From Caballeronia temeraria (GTDB lineage Bacteria; Pseudomonadota; Gammaproteobacteria; Burkholderiales; Burkholderiaceae), in the NCBI RefSeq assembly GCF_001544795.2, contig NZ_FCOI02000001.1, positions 310,001 through 374,000 on the forward strand: 64,000 nucleotides of DNA. The letters run 5' to 3'. Made by a program: the position numbers and the translations under genes. Below are positions 57,992 through 64,000 of this stretch, piece after piece; the stretch's first letter is position 1; each line of letters begins with the position of its first letter. The notes below the pieces were generated by a model that was not told the DNA's origin, searched no databases, and saw only the letters and a list, made by a program, of their open reading frames with translations.

Positions 57992-58753
57992 TCAGCGCAT
58001 TTCGTTCATGTGGGCGAGTTTCAGAAACCGGTAATAGACCGTCTGCGCGTTGAATACCGCGATCATGAAACCGGCTTTGCCGTCCAGAAATCCGCGCCGC
58101 AGCACGTAAGTCCGCACGAACGCCCACGCGCCGCGCGTGAGCGCGATGCCGAAGCTGCCGCGCTTGCCCGAGGCGTGACGTTGCTGCGCACCCGCCGTCG
58201 AATACGCGTCCAGCTTGCGCAACACCGTTTCGAAATCCTCGTAGGAGTAGTGCATCAGCTTGCCGGAGAGACGCGCGACGGGCTTGCCGGTCGACAGCAC
58301 CAGTCGCTCGTGCACGAGATCGGGCGAGAAGCGCGCGGTGCCGCGGCGAAAGAGCCGCGGGATCCAGTCCGGATACCAGCCGCTGTGCTTCACCCACACG
58401 CCGCAAAAGCTCGAAAGACGGTCCACCGCGTAGATGTCCGCCTGCGCGTCGGTGATCGCGGCGCGGATCGACGCGGCCAGCTCCGGCGACACGATTTCGT
58501 CGGCGTCGATGGAGAGCACCCAGTCGGTCGAGAGCGCGTCGAGCGCGCGGTTTTTCTGCGGGCCGAAGCCGGGCCAGTCGCGCGCCTCGATCACGCGCGC
58601 GCGATGCGCCTCGGCGATGCCCACGGTTGCATCGGTGCTGCCGCCATCGACGACGACGATTTCATCGGCAAAGGAGACGGCTTGCAGGCATTGCGCGAGG
58701 CGCGCTGCCGCATTGTGGGTGATGATGGCGATACCGAGCGTTGGGCGGGGCAT
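57992..58753 (-). CDS. Glycosyltransferase family 2 (WaaE/KdtX-like)
   Basis: This 253-residue enzyme begins TLGIAIITHNAAARLAQCLQ with the GT-A motifs VVVDGGSTDATV and the metal-binding DADE (SIDADEIVSPE). The C-terminal YRFLKLAHM end and the DYSY-type SYEDFETVLRKLDAYS are typical of WaaE/KdtX-like LPS core beta-1,4-glucosyltransferases. It is on the opposite strand to its neighbours and faces the GT4 gene. The frame is open upstream, but the conserved region starts at the ATG at 58753. Confidence 0.87.
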   Translation of the reverse strand: MPRPTLGIAIITHNAAARLAQCLQAVSFADEIVVVDGGSTDATVGIAEAHRARVIEARDWPGFGPQKNRALDALSTDWVLSIDADEIVSPELAASIRAAITDAQADIYAVDRLSSFCGVWVKHSGWYPDWIPRLFRRGTARFSPDLVHERLVLSTGKPVARLSGKLMHYSYEDFETVLRKLDAYSTAGAQQRHASGKRGSFGIALTRGAWAFVRTYVLRRGFLDGKAGFMIAVFNAQTVYYRFLKLAHMNEMR

Positions 58754-58759
58754 GGAGCG

Positions 58760-58786
58760 TTGGACCGGCGTGCGTGTTGGTATAAT
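58760..58786 (+). promoter_or_regulatory. Sigma-70-type promoter for the candidate small RNA
   Basis: TTGGAC (58760-58765) and a perfect TATAAT (58781-58786) are separated by 15 bp. Transcription would start at about 58793 on the plus strand, with no ORF following. Confidence 0.45.
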
Positions 58787-58792
58787 TATTGA

Positions 58793-58866
58793 ATACTGGT
58801 TTGGTGCGCGCGGCGGGATTTTCGCAGTGTCCGCACCGAGCGTAAAGAGGCCGCGGGCCTCTTTTT
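58793..58866 (+). ncRNA. Candidate free-standing small RNA (or attenuator leader of the GT9 gene)
   Basis: The promoter at 58760-58786 and a rho-independent terminator (AAAGAGGCC pairs with GGCCTCTTT around GCG, then TTTTT, 58844-58866) bracket a transcript of about 74 nt with no reading frame. Inside, GGTGCG and CGCACC could form an upstream stem. No plus-strand gene lies before the terminator: GT4 ends at 57980 and GT2 runs the other way. It may be a small RNA or the attenuated leader of the GT9 gene. No known family is recognised. Confidence 0.35.
58844..58866 (+). terminator. Terminator of the candidate small RNA
   Basis: A 9-bp stem AAAGAGGCC/GGCCTCTTT with a 3-nt loop is directly followed by further T residues. 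Confidence 0.75.
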
Positions 58867-59098
58867 GTTGTCGGGGTGAAGCGAGGCCGATAGTGTGCCT
58901 GACGGAAGCACGTAGCAAAAGATCGATCGAGGCGAGTTTGGTTCCCAGCACATCCGTCATCCAGCACCGGTTTTCTCTTCGCGAGTCGCATCGACATCCA
59001 TTCGGACACACGCGGCCTGGCGAACTTCATCCCCAGGCGGGAGCGCGCAAAGCCTGTTTCACCGGTCGGCTGCCCGCGAGCATTCCTGTTTTGATTCT

Positions 59099-60235
59099 AT
59101 GAGCCGATTTTCGGGGCGCATACGCATCATTGCCCGAGCGATACCCAAGCTTGCGCTCAAGGCGTTTCGCCGCAGACCGACCGACGTGTCGAGCATCCTG
59201 ATCGCGCATCACTTGCTGCTCGGCGACACCTTGCTGCTGACGCCGCTCGTCGCCAAGCTGCGCGTGCGCTATCCGCACGCGCGCATCGCGCTCACATGCC
59301 CGAAGGCCATCGTGCCGCTCTACGCCGGACGCCCTTATGGCGCAGAGGCGCTGCCGTTCGATCCGCGCGATGCCGCGAGCGTCTCGGCCGTGCTGAGGTC
59401 CGGCCCGTACGATCTCGGCATCGTCGTCGGTGATAACCGTCATGCGTGGCTCGCGATTGCCGCGAAATGCCGCTGGATCGTCGGTCATGGCGACGACACG
59501 CCCGCGTGGAAGAACTGGCCGATCGACGAGCCGCATCCTTATCCATCGACACCCGCCGCCTGGGCCGATATCGCCGCGACACTGATCGACGGCCCGGCGC
59601 CGGCGCGTTATCGCCCGGACGACTGGCCGGCCCCGGCGGCGGCGGCGCTCGCGCCGGCGGACGCGGCCGTGCTCGCGAAGCCTTATGTGGTGCTGCATCC
59701 GGGCGCGAGCACGTCGGTCAAGCGCTGGCCGCAGGATCGGTGGCGCGCGCTCGCCGCACGCGTCGAGGCGTTGGGTTACACGCCGGTCTGGAGCGGCGGC
59801 CCGGGCGAAGTGGAGCTGATCCGTGCGATCGACCCGCAAGCGCGGTACGTGAGTTTCGCGGGCCGCGTCGGGCTCGGCGAGCTGTGGTATCTGTTTGCGC
59901 GCGCCCGCGCCGTGGTGTGCCCGGACACGGGCGTCGCGCACCTCGGGCGCATGGTCGGCGTGCCGACGGTCACGCTCTTCGGACCCGGCAACGCGATGAT
60001 CCACGGCGCAGGCGAATTCTGGCGCGACGCGCCCTTCACGCCGGTTACCATCGTCGACATGCCGTGCCGCGACGAACCGGACATCTTTCGGCGGAAGGTA
60101 TCGTGGGTCCGCCGCTGCGATCGGAACGAATCGACGTGTGTCGCGTGGCGCGGCGATCACGCCGAGTGCATGGGCCTCATCTCGCTCGACGCGGTCAGCC
60201 GGGCGCTCGAGGCGATGTTGACGGAAGGTCTATGA
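59099..60235 (+). CDS. Glycosyltransferase family 9 (heptosyltransferase-like)
   Basis: This 378-residue GT-B enzyme has the GT9 blocks ILIAHHLLLGDTLLLTPLV (N-terminal), LHPGASTSVKRWP (donor-binding), and VCPDTGVAHLGRMVGVPTVTLFGP (C-terminal), which define the WaaC/WaaF/WaaQ ADP-heptose transferase family. The acceptor is not determined. The gene starts at ATG 59099 and overlaps the next gene by four bases. Confidence 0.88.
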   Translation: MSRFSGRIRIIARAIPKLALKAFRRRPTDVSSILIAHHLLLGDTLLLTPLVAKLRVRYPHARIALTCPKAIVPLYAGRPYGAEALPFDPRDAASVSAVLRSGPYDLGIVVGDNRHAWLAIAAKCRWIVGHGDDTPAWKNWPIDEPHPYPSTPAAWADIAATLIDGPAPARYRPDDWPAPAAAALAPADAAVLAKPYVVLHPGASTSVKRWPQDRWRALAARVEALGYTPVWSGGPGEVELIRAIDPQARYVSFAGRVGLGELWYLFARARAVVCPDTGVAHLGRMVGVPTVTLFGPGNAMIHGAGEFWRDAPFTPVTIVDMPCRDEPDIFRRKVSWVRRCDRNESTCVAWRGDHAECMGLISLDAVSRALEAMLTEGL

Positions 60236-61536
60236 CGACAAAAACGTTTCGTTTTCAGCCTGACCTGTTCCTCTGGATTGGTGCGCCCGTCATTTTGTTC
60301 GTCGTGGCCTTCGCCCACATGACGGCGCTCGAGAATATCGCGCTCGGATTCATCGGGGTCGGCACGATCGCGCTGGCCGCGACGCGTACTGCGCCGGCGC
60401 CGCTGCGCTGGCCGCTTCTCCTGCCCGCGACGCTCTGGGCCGCATGGGCGCTCGCGTCGGTGTCGTGGTCGGCTTATCCGGCCGAGAGCATGCACGCATG
60501 GCTCGACGAAGTCTTCTATCCGCTCTTCGCCTTCTTCGGCTTCTGGCTGCTCGGCGCACGCACAGCCCATCCGGAGCGCTTCGTCGTCGCGCACTGGCTC
60601 GGCTGCGTGCTCGTCGCGGTGATCAGCGTCGTCTATTGGGGGCAACTGCAGCCGCCCACGGCCGACACGTTCATGCTGCACTACTACAATCGCGTCGGTC
60701 ATACGAGCACGATTGCGCTCTTCGCGATGGCGCTCTTCACTGGCATGATGCCCGGCAAATGGCGGGTGATCGGCGTGACGGGCGTGCTGCTCAGCGTGTT
60801 CATCGGCGTTGCGACGCTCAACCGGTTTTTCGGGCTCGCCGCGTTCGTCACGCTGGTGATCGCGGTGTATCCGCTCTACCGGCGCCACATGCGACTCGCG
60901 ACAGTCGCGCTTCTGATCGCGGCCGTGGCGGTGATCGGCGCGCTCGAATTCAGTTCGCGCAGTCGAATTGCGCTCAATCCGCCCGCGCTGCCCGCGCACG
61001 GCGTGACGATCGAGGGTGATCGCATTCCGGTGCCGTCGTTCCTGCCGGGCATCGCCGATACGCTCGCCGCCGATACCCGTCCGCGCCTCTGGGCGTTCTA
61101 TAGCAAGGCCGGCGAGTCCCATTGGTGGACTGGGGTCGGGTTCGGCAAGCCGCTGCCGGGCGAGGTGTACAAGAAGGAAATGCCGCCTCGTCTGCTCGCT
61201 GCCGAGCCGCAAGCGCTGACGCACGCCCACAACCTGTTTCTGAACACGTGGCTCGAAACGGGCATCGTCGGCGTCGTGCTGGAAGGGGTGCTGTTCGCGG
61301 CGCTCGTCATCCGCTTCTGGCGCTTGCGGCGCGAGGTGCCGTGGCTCGCTGCGGGAGGCATCGCGCTCGTCGGCGGCATGATCGCCAAAAACTCCACCGA
61401 CGATTTCATGTGGCAGACGACCGCGCTCGCGTTCTGGTGCTTCGCCGGTCTGATGCTCGGCCGGGGCGAAAGGCTCACGGGCCGGCTGCCGCCGCATCGC
61501 GCAACGCCGGATAAGAACGCGCACAAGCCGCAATAG
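60232..61536 (+). CDS. waaL: O-antigen ligase / polymerase family membrane protein
   Basis: This 434-residue protein has about ten helices and a large periplasmic loop in the C-terminal half with conserved HAHNLFLNTWLETGIVGVV, the segment typical of O-antigen ligase (Wzy_C domain) whose His is needed for ligation. WaaL links undecaprenyl-linked O-antigen to lipid A-core. Neighbouring glycosyltransferases and msbA support this. Wzy-type polymerases share the same domain, so ligase versus polymerase is not decided by sequence alone. It overlaps GT9 by four bases. Confidence 0.85.
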   Translation: MTTKTFRFQPDLFLWIGAPVILFVVAFAHMTALENIALGFIGVGTIALAATRTAPAPLRWPLLLPATLWAAWALASVSWSAYPAESMHAWLDEVFYPLFAFFGFWLLGARTAHPERFVVAHWLGCVLVAVISVVYWGQLQPPTADTFMLHYYNRVGHTSTIALFAMALFTGMMPGKWRVIGVTGVLLSVFIGVATLNRFFGLAAFVTLVIAVYPLYRRHMRLATVALLIAAVAVIGALEFSSRSRIALNPPALPAHGVTIEGDRIPVPSFLPGIADTLAADTRPRLWAFYSKAGESHWWTGVGFGKPLPGEVYKKEMPPRLLAAEPQALTHAHNLFLNTWLETGIVGVVLEGVLFAALVIRFWRLRREVPWLAAGGIALVGGMIAKNSTDDFMWQTTALAFWCFAGLMLGRGERLTGRLPPHRATPDKNAHKPQ

Positions 61537-61660
61537 CCGCCGCTTGCGCGATTCCTCGGGCGCGTCGCCCAGAGGATTAGAATGTCGGATTCTCGCGTGC
61601 TGATCCGCATCGCGAATCGAACCGGCGCACTTTCATGCAAACCGAACACCGAGGAAAGAT

Positions 61661-63445
61661 TTGAGCGAGAAGCAGACATTGCGCAAGACCATCGGCGTGG
61701 GCGAAGCCAGCTCGCCGACGGCCGTCATGAGACGGCTCTGGCCGTACATTCGTCCGCTGCTCGGCATGGTGATGCTCGGCCTGGTGACGATGGGCATCGT
61801 CGCGGCGACCGAAGCGGGCATCCCGATGCTGCTCAAGCCGCTGCTCGACCACGGTTTCGGCTCGAAGAGCAGCGATCACGCGAAATGGCTCGTGCCGGCG
61901 GCCGTCATCGGCCTCGCGCTCGTGCGTGGCGGGGCGCAATACGCGTCGGGCTATTTTCTCTCGTACGTGACGAACAAGATCCTGCTGCAACTGCGGCTCG
62001 AGATGTTCCAGCGCATGATCCACACGAGCGCGGGCTTTTTCCAGCGCGAGACCGCGAGCACGGTCATCAACGCGGTCGTCTTCGAGGTCAACCAGATTCT
62101 GAGCGTGCTGCAAAGCGTGGTCGTCACGCTCGTGCGCGATTCGCTCACGGTCGTGTTTCTGCTCGGCTATCTGTTCATTCTCAACTGGCGCCTCACGCTG
62201 ATCGTCGCGGTGATTCTGCCGGCCATCGGCTGGCTCGTCAGCAAGATCAACCGGCGGCTGCGGCGCCTGAACCGCGAGCATCAGAGTCTGACCAACGAAC
62301 TGTCGTACATCGTCGAGGAGACGGTCGGCGGCTACAAGGTCGTGAAGGTGCATAACGGCGAGCCGTACGAGATGGGCCGCTTCACGGAGATGAGCCATCG
62401 CCTGCGCGGCTATTCGATGCGCATGCAGGTGTCGGGCGGGCTTGCGCAGCCGCTCACGCAGTTTCTCGCGTCGATCGCGCTCGCAATCGTCATCACGATC
62501 GCGGTCGTGCAGTCGGCGAACGACCAGACGACCGTCGGCGGATTCGTTGCGTTCGTCACGTCGATGCTGCTCGTGATTTCGCCGCTGAAGCATCTGATCG
62601 ACATCAATCAGCCGATGCAGCGCGGCATGACGGCGGCCGAGCTGATCTTCGGCCTGATCGATGAACCGGCCGAGCCGGAGGGCGGCGGACGTCGCCTGGA
62701 GCGCGCGCGCGGCGAAGTCGAATTCCGCGACGTGACGTTCAGCTACGGCTCGGTCGACCGGCCGACGCTCGATCGTGTGTCGTTCAAGGTCGCGCCGGGC
62801 GAGATGGTCGCGCTGGCGGGGCCGTCGGGCAGCGGCAAGACGACGCTCGTGAATCTGCTGCCGCGTTTCTTCGATCCGCGCGCCGGTCAGGTGCTCGTCG
62901 ATGGCGTGCCGATCAGCGAGTACAACCTGCACGATCTGCGCGGCCAGCTGGCGATGGTCAGCCAGGATGTCGTGCTCTTCAACGACACGATCGCGGCGAA
63001 CGTCGCATACGGGCAGACGCCGGATCGCGCGCGCGTGATGGCAGCGCTGACGGCGGCGAATCTCACGGACGTGGTGACTTCACTGCCGGAAGGCATCGAT
63101 ACGCTGATCGGCGGCAATGGCATGCGCTTGTCGGGCGGGCAGCGTCAGCGTCTCGCGATCGCGCGCGCGATCTACAAGGACGCGCCGATCCTGATTCTCG
63201 ACGAAGCGACTTCAGCGCTGGATTCTGAATCGGAGCGGCATGTGCAGTCGGCGCTCGAAACGCTGATGAAGGGGCGCACCACGCTCGTCATCGCGCACCG
63301 GTTGTCGACCATCGAGCGCGCGGACCGGATTCTCGTGATGGAAGCGGGGAAGATCGCCGAGCAGGGCAGTCATGCCGAGTTGCTGCGCAAAGACGGGCTG
63401 TACGCGCATTTGCATCGGATTCAGTACCAGCAGCAGGCGGCTTGA
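61661..63445 (+). CDS. msbA: Lipid A export ATP-binding/permease protein MsbA
   Basis: This 594-residue half-transporter flips lipid A-core across the inner membrane. The N-terminal six-helix domain is followed by an ATPase with Walker [12 protein letters not shown], signature [14 protein letters not shown], Walker [12 protein letters not shown] and the H-loop [11 protein letters not shown]. The start is a TTG at 61661, with a GAGGAAAG site. The first in-frame ATG would drop conserved N-terminal residues. Its location after waaL fits a lipopolysaccharide block. Confidence 0.94.
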   Translation: MSEKQTLRKTIGVGEASSPTAVMRRLWPYIRPLLGMVMLGLVTMGIVAATEAGIPMLLKPLLDHGFGSKSSDHAKWLVPAAVIGLALVRGGAQYASGYFLSYVTNKILLQLRLEMFQRMIHTSAGFFQRETASTVINAVVFEVNQILSVLQSVVVTLVRDSLTVVFLLGYLFILNWRLTLIVAVILPAIGWLVSKINRRLRRLNREHQSLTNELSYIVEETVGGYKVVKVHNGEPYEMGRFTEMSHRLRGYSMRMQVSGGLAQPLTQFLASIALAIVITIAVVQSANDQTTVGGFVAFVTSMLLVISPLKHLIDINQPMQRGMTAAELIFGLIDEPAEPEGGGRRLERARGEVEFRDVTFSYGSVDRPTLDRVSFKVAPGEMVALAGPSGSGKTTLVNLLPRFFDPRAGQVLVDGVPISEYNLHDLRGQLAMVSQDVVLFNDTIAANVAYGQTPDRARVMAALTAANLTDVVTSLPEGIDTLIGGNGMRLSGGQRQRLAIARAIYKDAPILILDEATSALDSESERHVQSALETLMKGRTTLVIAHRLSTIERADRILVMEAGKIAEQGSHAELLRKDGLYAHLHRIQYQQQAA

Positions 63446-63453
63446 GGTTTCAG

Positions 63454-63480
63454 CCTCGCTCGAACCGGGTTCGAGCGAGG
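63454..63480. other. Stem-loop between convergent msbA and rng
   Basis: CCTCGCTCGAACC pairs with GGTTCGAGCGAGG, nearly perfect 13-bp arms with almost no loop. Neither strand has a T-run after it, so it may act as a structural 3' end rather than a rho-independent terminator. Confidence 0.4.
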
Positions 63481-63492
63481 TGGGTGCCGAGG

Positions 63493-64000
63493 CTACATCA
63501 ACACAATGTCGTACTGCTCCTGCGACAAGTTGCTCTCCACCTGCAACGAAACCGGCTTCCCGATAAAGTCCATCAGCATCGCCAGATGCTGCGACTCCTC
63601 TTCCAGAAACAGATCGATGACCTGCTGCGACGCCACCACGCGAAACTCGCGCGGATTGAACTGCCGGGATTCGCGCATGATTTCGCGCAGCACGTCATAG
63701 CACACGGTGCGCGGCGTCTTCACCTGACCCTTTCCCTGGCACGTAGGACACGGCTCGCACAACACATGCGCCAGTGACTCGCGCGTGCGCTTTCTCGTCA
63801 TCTCGACGAGCCCGAGTTGTGAGAAGCCGTTCACGGTCACGCGCGTTCTGTCGCGCGACAACGCCTTTTTCAACTCGCCCAGAACCTGATCCCGATGCTC
63901 GACATTCTCCATGTCGATGAAATCGATGATAATGATCCCGCCGAGGTTCCTCAAGCGCAGTTGCCGCGCGATGGTATGCGCCGCTTCGAGATTGGTCTTG
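63493..64000 (-). CDS. rng: Ribonuclease G/E family, C-terminal part (truncated by window edge)
   Basis: The minus-strand frame is open to the window end, so the 5' end of the gene lies outside. The visible part has the catalytic-site stretch GGIIIIDFIDM with the Asp of RNase E/G and the Zn-link CEPCPTCQGKG, which holds the dimers together. The length after this motif fits RNase G (short) and not RNase E (long C-terminal tail). RNase G matures 16S rRNA 5' ends. Confidence 0.92.
   Translation of the reverse strand, partial: KTNLEAAHTIARQLRLRNLGGIIIIDFIDMENVEHRDQVLGELKKALSRDRTRVTVNGFSQLGLVEMTRKRTRESLAHVLCEPCPTCQGKGQVKTPRTVCYDVLREIMRESRQFNPREFRVVASQQVIDLFLEEESQHLAMLMDFIGKPVSLQVESNLSQEQYDIVLM

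Larger units (their letters stand above)
58754..59098. other. Divergent intergenic region before the GT9 gene, with a possible small RNA
   Basis: This 345-bp gap between divergent glycosyltransferase genes contains the promoter and terminator listed as a candidate small RNA. The remaining 230 bp before the GT9 gene has no ORF of note and no terminator. Confidence 0.5.

Overview
The window is a gene-dense, high-GC stretch of chromosome from a beta-proteobacterium of the family Burkholderiaceae. Paraburkholderia or Caballeronia is the best guess, from protein-level resemblance of ParC, PhaZ, HtpG, RhlE and several small Burkholderia-type hypothetical proteins. It is core-genome in character. 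I see no rRNA, tRNA, CRISPR array, insertion sequence, integrase or prophage. The one accessory-looking item is a small toxin-antitoxin pair.

Layout: 1-5941 holds the end of the ABC-F ATPase gene uup, then both topoisomerase IV subunits (parE, parC) and a terminator. 6147-6864 is a HigB/HigA-type toxin-antitoxin pair behind a palindromic operator. 7080-9997 has a CopD-like membrane protein facing a Cache-GGDEF-EAL c-di-GMP enzyme. 10451-16645 is an amino-acid/PLP block: PhzF-like, RidA, aminotransferase, EamA exporter and VOC protein on the minus strand, divergent from a MocR-type regulator. 16642-19513 has a small zincin-like protein and htpG with a heat-shock-type promoter. 19650-21672 is a translationally coupled ubiC / DNA glycosylase / spermidine-synthase-like operon. 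21902-24949 has a DUF3311 plus monocarboxylate symporter pair and a FUSC protein.

24962-30926 is mostly minus strand: PhnB-like VOC, transaldolase, a small TonB-C-like protein, BenE, and a MoxR AAA ATPase / GNAT / VWA group. 31325-34192 has two single-haem cytochromes c facing an rsxB-nth-DUF1841 operon. 34571-38811 has a TetR regulator, the intracellular PHB depolymerase phaZ and a GH15 glucoamylase/trehalase-like enzyme. 39267-43080 has small proteins, a beta-propeller lactonase, pagP and a CorA/ZntB metal channel. 43105-49430 has ftsK, a META-domain lipoprotein, purT, a small lipoprotein and an MliC-like lysozyme-inhibitor protein. 49902-53180 has rhlE and the tRNA-modification pair trhO-gluQ.

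53407-63445 starts with dnaE and runs into an envelope-glycan block: GT4, GT2, a GT9 heptosyltransferase-like protein, an O-antigen ligase and msbA. The window closes with the C-terminal part of RNase G/E on the minus strand.

The signals most worth a second look are a possible free-standing small RNA (promoter plus terminator with no ORF) at about 58760-58866, the toxin-antitoxin operator overlapping its own -10 box, MocR-type operator repeats at 15089-15134, an rsxB kept only beside nth, a GNAT gene lodged between moxR and its VWA partner, and a small HExxH protein next to htpG. I found nothing that amounts to a clearly new multi-gene system.
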